Both the position numbers and the translations under genes were made by a program. From assembly GCF_032380655.1 (NCBI RefSeq), contig NZ_JAWDIY010000008.1, forward strand, positions 137,036-201,035: a DNA stretch of 64,000 bases, in the 5' to 3' direction. Origin of the DNA: Diplocloster hominis (lineage in GTDB: Bacteria > Bacillota > Clostridia > Lachnospirales > Lachnospiraceae). Numbering within the stretch: position 1 is the first letter of the stretch; the number at the start of each line of letters is the position of its first letter. Under the pieces are notes generated by a model. The model was not told the DNA's origin, did no database searches, and saw nothing but the letters and a program-made list of their open reading frames with translations. Shown piece after piece: positions 45,828 through 53,900 of this stretch.

Positions 45828-46838
45828 ATGTATCAGGTGATAGAAAAACAGCTCATTTCCCTGGAGGGGAAAACGAAAATGTGCCATGCCTCCACCATTT
45901 TGAAAGTAGATGAGAACCGGATGCTGGCCGCCTGGTTCGGAGGCAGTGCGGAAGGCGCGCCGGACACCGGAATCTGGATGTCAGCCAAAGAGGGAGGAAC
46001 CTTTTGCAGCCCATGGCTCATCGAATCCACGGAAGAACCTCACTGGAATCCGGTACTGTTCCGCTTAAATGAACAGGTAATCCGCCTTTACTTTAAGGTC
46101 GGGCATAAGATCAGCGAATGGAGAACCATGACGGCGGAATCCACGGATGGCGGCAGAAGCTGGACGAAATCCAGAGAACTGGTTCCTGGTGATCTCGGAG
46201 GCCGCGGACCTGTGAAAAACAAAATGATCCGTTTGTCCGACGGAAGTATCCTGGCGCCGGCATCCCTGGAAAAGGGTGTGTGGAAAGCCTATGCGGACAG
46301 GAGCACGGATGAGGGCGTCCACTGGAGCAGGAGTAATGATGTCTTTTTGGCGGACGGAGATTATCTGCCCCGGCAGGAAAGGAACGGCAGCGATATTCCG
46401 GTTACCGAACAGTCTTTTGCGGGCAGGGGGGTTATTCAGCCCTCCCTGTGGGAATCCGCGCCGGGAAATGTACATATGCTGCTGAGAAGCTCGGAAGGCC
46501 GGATATACCGAAGCGATTCCGGGGATTTTGGGCAGAGCTGGTGTCCGGCCTACGCGACGGGACTGCCGAATAATAACAGCGGGCTGGATCTGGCGCGGAT
46601 GGAGGACGGCCGGCTGGTTCTGGCGTGTAATCCGGTTTCCGATAACTGGGGCAAACGTTCTCCAATCTCGCTGCTGAGTTCGGAGGATAATGGAATCCAC
46701 TGGAAGAAACGGATGGATATGGAGAACGGGCAGGGGGAATTTTCCTACCCCGCTGTGATCGCAGAGGGCCGCCGCATTCATGTCACATACACATATAAAC
46801 GGGAAGCGATCGCTTACTGGTGTCTGGAACTGGGTTAA
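45828..46838 (+). CDS. BNR/sialidase-fold exo-glycosidase-like protein
   Basis: This 336-aa six-bladed propeller of the BNR_2 type has AAWFGGSAEGAPDTGIWMS near the N-terminus and Asp-box repeats (STDGGRSWTKS, STDEGVHWSRS, SDSGDFGQSW, SSEDNGIHWKK). No signal peptide is present, so it works inside the cell on imported material. It need not be a true sialidase; related proteins act on other glycans or as lyases. ATG 45,828 follows AGAGGA by 6 nt. The gene lies 10 nt after the first GH106-like gene. Confidence 0.82.
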   Translation: MYQVIEKQLISLEGKTKMCHASTILKVDENRMLAAWFGGSAEGAPDTGIWMSAKEGGTFCSPWLIESTEEPHWNPVLFRLNEQVIRLYFKVGHKISEWRTMTAESTDGGRSWTKSRELVPGDLGGRGPVKNKMIRLSDGSILAPASLEKGVWKAYADRSTDEGVHWSRSNDVFLADGDYLPRQERNGSDIPVTEQSFAGRGVIQPSLWESAPGNVHMLLRSSEGRIYRSDSGDFGQSWCPAYATGLPNNNSGLDLARMEDGRLVLACNPVSDNWGKRSPISLLSSEDNGIHWKKRMDMENGQGEFSYPAVIAEGRRIHVTYTYKREAIAYWCLELG

Positions 46839-46896
46839 TACAGAAAATCCATGAGATGAAAAAATTTAAATCTAAATATTTAGGAGGAGTAAAGTT

Positions 46897-47817
46897 ATGA
46901 GAACAGAATTTCCAAAAGGCGTATATCCGGTCATGTTAACACCATTCACAGAGGACAATAAGGTAGATTATGAATCCCTCGGCAGACTGATCGAGTGGTA
47001 TATCGACGCAGGGGTAGCCGGTTTGTTTGCCGTCTGCCAGTCCAGCGAGATGTTCTTCCTTTCCCTGGAAGAGCGTGTGGAAATCACCCGCTTCGTGGTG
47101 GAAAAAGCGGCAGGCAGAGTCGCTGTAGTTTCCTCCGGCCACATTTCCGAATCTCTTGAGGATCAGGCGAAAGAACTGAACGAAATCGCAAAAGCCGGAG
47201 CGGATGCAGTGATCATGTTAACGAACCGCCTGGCAAAAGAAGAGGAAAGCGATGAAATCTGGCTCTCCAATCTGAAAGAACTGTTAAAAGAGCTGCCCGA
47301 AGACCTCCCTCTGGGATTTTATGAGTGCCCTTATCCCTATAAGAGGGTCATGACCCCCGAACTGCTGAAGTGGTGTGCGCAGACCGGACGGTTCTATTTT
47401 ACCAAAGATACCAGCTGTGATATGGAAAATATCAAAGGAAAACTGGAAGCCATCAAGGGCAGTAAATTAAAATTGTTCAACGCCAATACTTCCACCCTTC
47501 TGGACTCCCTTCAGGAAGGGGCCGGCGGCTTCAGCGGCGTTATGGCAAATTTCCATCCCGAGCTCTATGTATGGCTCACGGAAAACTTTGACAAAGATCC
47601 GGAAAAGGCCAGAACCATGGCCGACTTCCTGACCATGGCCTCCTTCATTGAGCGCCAGGTATATCCGATCAATGCGAAATATTATCAGCGTAAGATCGGA
47701 AATTTCCAGACAATCGTATCCCGCACGAAAGATCCGGCTCTGCTGAATGACACCTGTGTGTCTGAGGTGGAACAGTTTATCCGGTTGACTGAGTATATGA
47801 AGAGTGTATTGCTGTAA
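46897..47817 (+). CDS. DapA/NanA-family class I aldolase
   Basis: This 306-aa TIM-barrel lyase of the dihydrodipicolinate synthase / N-acetylneuraminate lyase superfamily has Schiff-base Lys170 in FYFTKDTS and Tyr142 in GFYECPYP. The usual GTTGE motif reads VCQSSE, so the substrate carboxylate site differs from both DapA and NanA. It probably cleaves a 2-keto-3-deoxy acid or sialic-acid-like sugar released by the neighbouring hydrolases. Strong AGGAGG upstream. With YhcH and a sialidase-fold enzyme next to it, a nonulosonate-like or deoxy-acid route is plausible. Confidence 0.87.
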   Translation: MRTEFPKGVYPVMLTPFTEDNKVDYESLGRLIEWYIDAGVAGLFAVCQSSEMFFLSLEERVEITRFVVEKAAGRVAVVSSGHISESLEDQAKELNEIAKAGADAVIMLTNRLAKEEESDEIWLSNLKELLKELPEDLPLGFYECPYPYKRVMTPELLKWCAQTGRFYFTKDTSCDMENIKGKLEAIKGSKLKLFNANTSTLLDSLQEGAGGFSGVMANFHPELYVWLTENFDKDPEKARTMADFLTMASFIERQVYPINAKYYQRKIGNFQTIVSRTKDPALLNDTCVSEVEQFIRLTEYMKSVLL

Positions 47818-47850
47818 TAACTCCGAAGGCGGGAAAATTGAGGTGGCCGA

Positions 47851-50800
47851 TTGAGAACAATAGAAGAATTGAAGCTGGAATTGACGAATCCTTCGGAAGC
47901 ATATCGGAGCGCTCCGTTCTGGGCCTGGAATGACAGGCTTAAGGAAGGGGAGCTGGTCCGGCAGATTGACGGGATGAAGGAACAGGGAATGGGGGGATTT
48001 TTTATTCATTCCCGGGAAGGTCTGGAGACGGAATATCTGTCGGAGGAATGGATGCAGGCGGTGGGTACGGCGGTGGATAGAGCTGCCAAACAGCATATGG
48101 AGGCCTGGATCTATGATGAGGATAAATGGCCGTCGGGCAGTGCCGGCGGACTGGTAAGCAAAGCGGAACGTAAGAAGTATACGGCGAAGGCGATTAGTCT
48201 GGAAGTGTTTGACGCGGGGCGTTTGCCGGATCGGACGATTCGGATGGGAGAGGCCTGTGCGGATGGTACGGTGGTGGCGCTTGTGTCGGCCCGGATCGAG
48301 GGAAGGACGATCGGTGAGTATACACGGGAAGAGGTGCTGAAGGCCGGGCTTAAGATTCCGGATGGGATGGCCTGGCTGGTGTTCCGGTTGGAGGTCTCCG
48401 GGGAGAGTGAATGGTATAATGGTTTCGCGCCATCGGATAATCTGAATCCGGATGCGGTCAGAACGTTCCTGGATCTGACGCATGAGCGCTATAAGGTACG
48501 CTTTCAGCTGGAATTCGGCCGCACGGTGAAAGGCTTTTTTACGGATGAACCGAACTTCTGCGATTTCTATAGCGTATTTACGAAGGGACGGCCCTGGATT
48601 CCCTGGGGGGAAGGGATGGAGGAATATTTCCGGGAGAAGAGAGGGTATTCTTTTTATAAATATTTACCCTACCTGTATTATGACGGGGAGGGGTGCGAAA
48701 AGATAAGGCATGATTACTGGTATACGCTGACGGAGCGCTTTAGTGAGTGTTATGCGAAGCAGCTCTATGACTGGTGCGAAGAGAACCAACTGCAGATGAC
48801 GGGACACATGCTGTATGAAAATGACTTAGGTTATGGGACACGGGTATGCGGCGCAGCTATGCCCCATTACCGGTATATGCACGCGCCCGGGATTGATATC
48901 CTGGGAGAGCAGACGCAGGAATATCTGACGGTTAAGCAATGTACCAGCGTGGCCAACCAGTATAACCGGGATATGGTTTTGACCGAGACTTATGGCTGTA
49001 CGGGCTGGGATTTTACGTTCGAAGGACAGAAGTGGCTGGGCGACTGGCAGTTCGTACTGGGGGTGAACCGCAGGTGCCAGCATCTGGCGCTGTATTCCAT
49101 TACCGGCTGCCGTAAACGGGATTATCCTCCGGTATTCAACTACCAGACTACCTGGTGGGAGAATAACAGGATTCTGGAGGATTATTTCGGAAGAGTCTCC
49201 GCATGTGTACGCACCGGGGAAGTGGTGCGGGATATTCTGGTCATACATCCCATGTCTACGATCTGGACCATGTGCGCAAGCGCGCCGGACGAGGATTTGA
49301 ATCATGTGGAAATGAATATGGGGTGGCTGGATGAACATATTTTCCGTCTGAACCGGGCCGGGGAAGAGTACAACCGTCTGGCGAAAATGTTAATGGGTAA
49401 TCATCAGGATTTTGATTTTGGCGACGAGATCATACTGGAAGAAGCGGGCAGGGCAGAGAATGGGAAGCTTTGCGTGCAGGAACGCGCTTACCGTATTGTC
49501 ATTGTGCCCAGGGTAGCCACATTGTTTTCCAGCACGGTAAAGCTTCTGAACGATTTTATGGATCAGGGCGGAGCCGTAATCTGGACCGGTCCCATGGTCT
49601 CTATGATCGATGGGAAATATATTCCGGACGAATCAAAGCCCGGTAAAGAGACGGACTGCTGGGAAACTCTTACAGGGGATGTAAACGGGTGTGAAATACC
49701 TTCCTGCGATACAACCCAATGTGGGATAAGGAGCCTGGCGCAGTATCCGAATCGATGTAGGATAAAAGGCCTGGAACAGCATCCGAATCTGCACAGGACA
49801 GAAGATTATGAACAGACACTTTCGCGATTGAACCACATAAATTCCCGCCTGCTGCGTGTTAAAAATGACCGGATGCAGGAAGATACGGATATTCTGTCCA
49901 TGATCCGTAAAACCCAGGACGGATATCTGATATTTGCCGTGAACAATGACCGGGAACACCAGCACCGGGTAATGATGGAGTTTGCCGCCGCGGGAGCAGT
50001 AGAGAGCTATGACGCGCTGACTGATGTGACACGTCCGGTTGCGGTCGAAGCGGCAGGAAATGGTGGAATAAAATTTGTAGAAACATTTACACCTGCCATG
50101 AGCTGTGTTTATTTTATCCGCACCGGGCAGAAGCCTTTGGAAGGCAGCGCACAGTTCCCTTACGAGCATCCGCACCGGGCGGACAAAGTATGGGCGTGCC
50201 TGGGGCCGGAAGTTTTGATTACCAGAGACATGGAAAATGTCCTGACGCTGGACCGCTGTAGTTACCGGCTGGCGGATACGGAGCAGGAAATCAGCCGGCT
50301 TCCATGGTCGCCGGTTCTGGAGGTCTGGCAGGCCCAGCGGCAGATGCGGGATACCATGGGACTTCAGCAGATCTACTATAATGGCGCTCCCCAGCGGTAC
50401 AGCTGGATCTATGGGGAATGCGGCACGGACGGCAGAATATTTGAACTCAAGTTTCAGTTTGAGGTAAAAGAGGTCCCGGACGGTGCCTTGTATGTAGTGG
50501 TTGAAAAACCGCTGGACTTTCACCTCACCTGTAACCAGCAGGCGTGCCAGGAGACGACGGATTATTTCCTGGACCGGAAGATGATACGTTTTCGGGTCCC
50601 GGGGCTGAAGAAGGGTGAAAATGAGCTGATTCTTAGAGGAATCTACCGGAATACAACTGAATTGGAGGATATTTACCTTCTGGGGGATTTTATGGTGGAT
50701 CAGGACCGCTGTATTGTTCAGGACCGCGGAACACTGCATTTTGGGGATTGGACGATGCAGGGCCTTTTCCACTATCCGGGCAGCGTTGTCTATCATTTCC

Positions 50801-51168
50801 AGGTGGAGAAATCTCCGGAGAGGCAAAAGAGGTACGAGCTGAAGCTGGGCGACTACAGGGGTACTCTCGGAAAAGTAACCGTCAACGGGAAGGACGCTGG
50901 AATTCTGATTGGAAATACCAGGAGAAATGTGGATATCACTGACTATTTAACTATGGATTGCAATGCCATAGATATTCAGGTTATAGGAAGTCCCAGGAAT
51001 ATGTTCGGGCCATTCCACCAGAAATACACCGGGTGCAGCAGGATCAGCTGGGAGGATTTCCGGACCACCGGCGAGTCCCATACGGATGCGTATGTCCTGA
51101 AGCCGTATGGACTTCAGGGGCAGATTGTGATAGCGGAGCTGGAAGGAGAGATTACGCATGATCATTGA
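47851..51168 (+). CDS. Giant glycoside hydrolase, GH106-like, second paralogue
   Basis: This 1,105-aa paralogue of the gene at 42,635 shares FWAWNDRLKEGEL, QGMGGFFIHSREGLETEYL, WIYDEDKWPSGSAGG, FFTDEPNF and LTETYGCTGWDFTFEGQKWLGDW, with a C-terminal jelly-roll (LGDYRGTLGKVTVNGKDAG). It starts with TTG, preceded by GAGGTGG at 47,840. A 36-bp in-frame duplication inserts 12 extra residues near residue 630. No signal peptide. Its end overlaps the YhcH gene by 11 nt. Confidence 0.85.
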   Translation: MRTIEELKLELTNPSEAYRSAPFWAWNDRLKEGELVRQIDGMKEQGMGGFFIHSREGLETEYLSEEWMQAVGTAVDRAAKQHMEAWIYDEDKWPSGSAGGLVSKAERKKYTAKAISLEVFDAGRLPDRTIRMGEACADGTVVALVSARIEGRTIGEYTREEVLKAGLKIPDGMAWLVFRLEVSGESEWYNGFAPSDNLNPDAVRTFLDLTHERYKVRFQLEFGRTVKGFFTDEPNFCDFYSVFTKGRPWIPWGEGMEEYFREKRGYSFYKYLPYLYYDGEGCEKIRHDYWYTLTERFSECYAKQLYDWCEENQLQMTGHMLYENDLGYGTRVCGAAMPHYRYMHAPGIDILGEQTQEYLTVKQCTSVANQYNRDMVLTETYGCTGWDFTFEGQKWLGDWQFVLGVNRRCQHLALYSITGCRKRDYPPVFNYQTTWWENNRILEDYFGRVSACVRTGEVVRDILVIHPMSTIWTMCASAPDEDLNHVEMNMGWLDEHIFRLNRAGEEYNRLAKMLMGNHQDFDFGDEIILEEAGRAENGKLCVQERAYRIVIVPRVATLFSSTVKLLNDFMDQGGAVIWTGPMVSMIDGKYIPDESKPGKETDCWETLTGDVNGCEIPSCDTTQCGIRSLAQYPNRCRIKGLEQHPNLHRTEDYEQTLSRLNHINSRLLRVKNDRMQEDTDILSMIRKTQDGYLIFAVNNDREHQHRVMMEFAAAGAVESYDALTDVTRPVAVEAAGNGGIKFVETFTPAMSCVYFIRTGQKPLEGSAQFPYEHPHRADKVWACLGPEVLITRDMENVLTLDRCSYRLADTEQEISRLPWSPVLEVWQAQRQMRDTMGLQQIYYNGAPQRYSWIYGECGTDGRIFELKFQFEVKEVPDGALYVVVEKPLDFHLTCNQQACQETTDYFLDRKMIRFRVPGLKKGENELILRGIYRNTTELEDIYLLGDFMVDQDRCIVQDRGTLHFGDWTMQGLFHYPGSVVYHFQVEKSPERQKRYELKLGDYRGTLGKVTVNGKDAGILIGNTRRNVDITDYLTMDCNAIDIQVIGSPRNMFGPFHQKYTGCSRISWEDFRTTGESHTDAYVLKPYGLQGQIVIAELEGEITHDH
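49720..49791 (+). repeat. 36-bp tandem duplication inside hydrolase gene
   Basis: Two units of 36 bp (49,720-49,755 and 49,756-49,791) encode CGIRSLAQYPNR and CRIKGLEQHPNL, with a decayed third start. It is in frame and lies in a loop between the catalytic and jelly-roll parts. Confidence 0.8.
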
Positions 51169-51625
51169 TAAAATAGAACGCCTTCGGGAATATGCGCTGA
51201 CAAAGCGCCAGTGCGGCCTGATTCAGGATTTTATCCGGGAGGCAGGCTTAAACATGCCGCCGGAAGGCAGGTATGAACTGGACGGCGATAAGCTTTTTGC
51301 ACTGGTCCAGTGTTATGAGACCCGTGAAAAATCAGTTGGGAAAATGGAATCCCATAAAGCTTATCTGGACCTGCAGTACATGATGGACGGGGAAGAACTG
51401 GTTTACTTTAATTTTTCGGATGAGCTGCAGGTGCTGGAGGATCAGACACCGGAGGGGGATTTTGTCTTTTACCGGACGCCGGACGAATCCGTCTGCGCAA
51501 AACTAAAAACAGGGATGTTTCTGCTGATGTATCCGTGGGACGCGCATCTTCCCTGCTGTCAGGTAGGCGGAGCTTCTTTGGTTAAAAAGGTCGTGTTTAA
51601 GATCCGATGGAACGGGATAGATTGA
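51158..51625 (+). CDS. YhcH/YjgK/YiaL family protein
   Basis: This 155-aa cupin-fold protein has the family motifs GRYELDGDKLFALVQCYET, ESHKAYLDLQYMMDGEE and the metal-site PWDAHLPC. E. coli relatives are NanQ (anomerase of the sialic acid operon) and YiaL. It overlaps the preceding hydrolase gene by 11 nt and so is translationally coupled to it. Together with the DapA/NanA-type aldolase it points to a keto-acid sugar pathway. Confidence 0.88.
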   Translation: MIIDKIERLREYALTKRQCGLIQDFIREAGLNMPPEGRYELDGDKLFALVQCYETREKSVGKMESHKAYLDLQYMMDGEELVYFNFSDELQVLEDQTPEGDFVFYRTPDESVCAKLKTGMFLLMYPWDAHLPCCQVGGASLVKKVVFKIRWNGID

Positions 51626-51680
51626 ACCTGACCAAATTACCTGAGCATATAAATGGCTGAACCGAATCAGATGAAGCCAG

Positions 51681-51857
51681 TGACATGTCCCCAATCAGCA
51701 GGTAAAGCCAAATGGACATGTCTCCAATCAGCAGGTAAAGTGGAAAATGGACATGTCCCCAATCGGCAGGTAAAGCCAAATGGACATGTCCCCAATCGGC
51801 AGGTAAAGTCAAATGGACATGTCCCAAATTGACAGGTAAAGCCAAATGGACATGTCC
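51681..51857. repeat. Array of six GGACATGTCC palindromes at 33-bp spacing
   Basis: Cores start at 51,681 (first base changed), 51,714 (last base changed), 51,749, 51,782, 51,815 and 51,848. Spacings are 33, 35, 33, 33 and 33 bp, about three helical turns. Units share the flank CCAATCGGCAGGTAAAG. It sits immediately before the dehydrogenase gene and has the same core and core number as the array at 42,497 but unrelated flanks. Confidence 0.9.
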
Positions 51858-51885
51858 CCAATACATAAACAGAAAGGTAAAAGAA

Positions 51886-52839
51886 ATGAAAAAAATATTA
51901 GTAACGGCCACCAACTATTCAAAATATTGTCAGGAAGGCAAAAAGATACTGGTGGATTATGGATGTGAAATTGTGGAGAACCCCCATGACCGCCCCTATA
52001 CTCCGGACGAGTTAAAGGAAGTCGTAGCGGATATCGACGGTGTGGTTGTCGGAGTCGACACGTGGAACGGGGAGATTTTTGATCTGGCGCCGAAACTGAA
52101 AGCCCTTGCGCGCTTCGGCGTGGGAGTGGACAACATAGATCTGGAAGCTGCCAAAGCTCATGGAATCAGTGTCAGCAACTGCCCGGGAGTGAATACCTCC
52201 GCGGTTGCGGAGCAGGCGGTCGGCCTTATGCTCAGCCTCACCAGACGGATTCCGTTCCTGAATGCCTCCATCCGCCGGGGGGACTGGGTCCGCCCTATGG
52301 CTCATGAGCTGAAAAGCCAGACCATCGGCTTCCTGGGATTCGGAGCTATCGCCCGAAATGTTTCGGAAAAGCTGCAGGGCTTCCACCCGACTATGATTGC
52401 ATACGATAAATATCCGAACCAGGAAAAAGCAGACCAGCTGGGCGTACAGCTCTGCAGTCTGGAAGAGGTATTAGAACGAAGCGATATCATCTCCATCCAT
52501 CTGCCGGCAACACCTGAGACTGCACAGCTGATCAATCGGGAAAACATTGCCCGCATGAAAGACGGAGTCTGCATCATCAACACAGCCCGCGGAACCATAG
52601 TAGATGAAGAAGCGCTCTGTGAAGCCCTGGAATCCGGCAAAATCGCGGGTGTGGGCACTGACGTATTTGCCTCCGAGCCGGTACTGCCTGAGAACCCGCT
52701 GTTTGCCTTTGAGCAGTATGTCGCCACCCCCCATACTTCAGCAGAGACTTATGAAAACTGTGCGGCCACATCCCGGGTTACAGCGGAAGCGCTGATCGCC
52801 GTATTTGAGGGACGGGAACCGGCCAACAGGCTGGTTTAA
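51886..52839 (+). CDS. D-2-hydroxyacid dehydrogenase (phosphoglycerate dehydrogenase-like)
   Basis: This 317-aa NAD-dependent dehydrogenase has a Rossmann motif GFLGFGAIARNV (a GxGxxx variant), substrate loop GVGVDNID, IINTARGTIVDEEAL with the catalytic Arg, Glu in VGTDVFASEP and His in TPHTSAETYE. It reduces a 2-keto acid or oxidises its hydroxyacid. ATG 51,886 is preceded by GAAAGG; an earlier ATG at 51,829 lies in the palindrome array. It probably handles a keto-acid product of the upstream pathway. Confidence 0.9.
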   Translation: MKKILVTATNYSKYCQEGKKILVDYGCEIVENPHDRPYTPDELKEVVADIDGVVVGVDTWNGEIFDLAPKLKALARFGVGVDNIDLEAAKAHGISVSNCPGVNTSAVAEQAVGLMLSLTRRIPFLNASIRRGDWVRPMAHELKSQTIGFLGFGAIARNVSEKLQGFHPTMIAYDKYPNQEKADQLGVQLCSLEEVLERSDIISIHLPATPETAQLINRENIARMKDGVCIINTARGTIVDEEALCEALESGKIAGVGTDVFASEPVLPENPLFAFEQYVATPHTSAETYENCAATSRVTAEALIAVFEGREPANRLV

Positions 52840-52889
52840 GACTGCAGGATACGCAGAGCCGCGGAGCCGATTCCTTATGCACCCGGTGA

Positions 52890-52940
52890 GACCGTCCGAA
52901 AACCAGAGCGCAGCCCGCCAGTTATCCGCTCTGTACGGTC
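52890..52940 (+). other. Nested RNA-like stem
   Basis: GACCGT (52,890) pairs with ACGGTC (52,935), and inside it AGAGCG (52,905) pairs with CGCTCT (52,927). It could be the first domain of a structured RNA continuing into the long hairpin. Confidence 0.4.
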
Positions 52941-52992
52941 GTGTCCTTTGGGGACCGGCCGGTTGCCGGTACGTGGCTGATTCGTCCCGAAT

Positions 52993-53108
52993 GGGTTCTT
53001 TCTGAGAGTTGGGTATAGCCTGGTAATTGGAATGTCCGCAACCGGCTTAATGTATAAGTATGCGGGCATTCCGGTTACCAGGCTATACCCAACTCTCAGA
53101 AAGAACCC
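52993..53108 (+). other. 48-bp long hairpin, possible structured RNA or mobile element remnant
   Basis: Arms 52,993-53,040 and 53,061-53,108 pair along all 48 positions with a 20-nt loop. The three non-Watson-Crick positions are G-U pairs in a plus-strand RNA but would be A-C mismatches in a minus-strand RNA. The plus strand is therefore the more likely transcript. No transposase gene accompanies it and no T-run follows. Confidence 0.75.
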
Positions 53109-53237
53109 CCGAATGCCGTATGCATTCGAGGTTCAGCAGCCCCCGAAAGGCTGCATGGAGCGCAGTCTTTTGCCCACAACCGGTCGGTTTGCTCTTCTGC
53201 AGTCTGCATAAAGCACAGCTGCTTATCTCTGATTACA

Positions 53238-53336
53238 ATCTCACTTTCACCTATTAGGATCTCACTTTCGCCTATTACGATCTCACTTTCACTTATCAGA
53301 ATCTCACTTTCACTTATCAGGATCTCACTTTAACCT
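53238..53336. repeat. 21-bp tandem array, five copies
   Basis: Units starting at 53,238, 53,259, 53,280, 53,301 and 53,322 share ATCTCACTTTCACCTAT-like sequence at exact 21-bp spacing. The last unit contains the stop codon of the minus-strand XRE gene. Unique spacers are absent. Confidence 0.9.
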
Positions 53337-53783
53337 GAATTCAGGAATCCTGCCCAAAAGTTCCAGCTGTTCCAGAGCCTTCAGAAGGCCGGAGCGATTT
53401 AATGCCAGAAGATGCCGGAGTGCCTCGTCTACCAGATCCTGGTTCTCCCCATATGATGAAAACGACGATGATAATGACGACGAAAATGACATTTCCGGGT
53501 CGGGATTAGAATAGGTTGTTTCTTCCTGAATACAGGAATATGTTACGGGGTCTGTGGCCTTGGGCTTGGATGCCGGCGGATTCAGAAGGTCCTCCGGCCG
53601 AAGGCCGAGAACTTTACATAAACTGCAGACCTTGTCATAGCGCGGCCGGTATTTTCCGGTTTCATAACAGCGCAGAGTCACTTCGTTGATGCCGGCGGAT
53701 TCAGCCAGCTGTTTCTGAGTCAATTTCCGTATATTCCGATAGTATCGGATTCGTGATCCGATGGAATTCTGATGATCTGTCAT
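53325..53783 (-). CDS. XRE family helix-turn-helix regulator
   Basis: This 152-aa protein has an N-terminal HTH_3 domain (SIGSRIRYYRNIRKLTQKQLAESAGINEVTLRCYETGKYRPRYDKV in sequence, residues ~5-65). A Ser-rich linker follows (MSFSSSLSSSFSSYG) and then a short helical tail. ATG 53,783 follows AGGAGGTGG. Upstream in-frame codons include a 12-bp triplicated repeat and are not counted. The last codons overlap the 21-bp tandem array. Confidence 0.88.
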   Translation of the reverse strand: MTDHQNSIGSRIRYYRNIRKLTQKQLAESAGINEVTLRCYETGKYRPRYDKVCSLCKVLGLRPEDLLNPPASKPKATDPVTYSCIQEETTYSNPDPEMSFSSSLSSSFSSYGENQDLVDEALRHLLALNRSGLLKALEQLELLGRIPEFRLK

Positions 53784-53825
53784 AACCACCTCCTGCGGTG
53801 TCCGCCGCATCCTTTCTTCCTGTAG

Positions 53826-53860
53826 TGTAAACAAACATGTAAACAAACATGTAAACAAAC
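53826..53860. repeat. Three direct repeats TGTAAACAAACA
   Basis: Exact copies begin at 53,826, 53,838 and 53,850 (last one a base short). They lie ~45 bp upstream of the XRE start and could be regulator-binding iterons. Confidence 0.8.
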
Positions 53861-53886
53861 GGCTGCCGGACCAATCCCCAAAAAAC

Positions 53887-53900
53887 AGAACATATGTTCT
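53887..53900. promoter_or_regulatory. LexA/DinR-like SOS box
   Basis: AGAACATATGTTCT is a perfect 14-bp palindrome fitting the Gram-positive LexA consensus GAACnnnnGTTC. Its last base is the first base of the -35 hexamer, so a bound repressor would block the promoter. Confidence 0.65.

Larger units (their letters stand above)
52840..53324. other. Structured intergenic region with hairpins and tandem repeat
   Basis: No gene is supported. From left to right: a nested stem (52,890-52,940), a 48-bp hairpin (52,993-53,108), two small hairpins (53,110-53,128 and 53,136-53,154), and a 21-bp tandem array (53,238-53,336). It is GC-rich compared with the following intergenic DNA and may encode a structured RNA or be a mobile remnant. 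Confidence 0.6.

Noticed and set aside
49633..50826. Antisense 397-codon frame
   Set aside because: Lies wholly inside the hydrolase gene on the opposite strand, with cysteine/histidine-rich shadow composition and no ribosome site.
51597..51914. Minus-strand frame with repeated GHVHLALPADW
   Set aside because: An artefact of the 33-bp array; no start signals and no family resemblance.
53238..53336. CRISPR array
   Set aside because: Plain 21-bp tandem repeats; no spacers.
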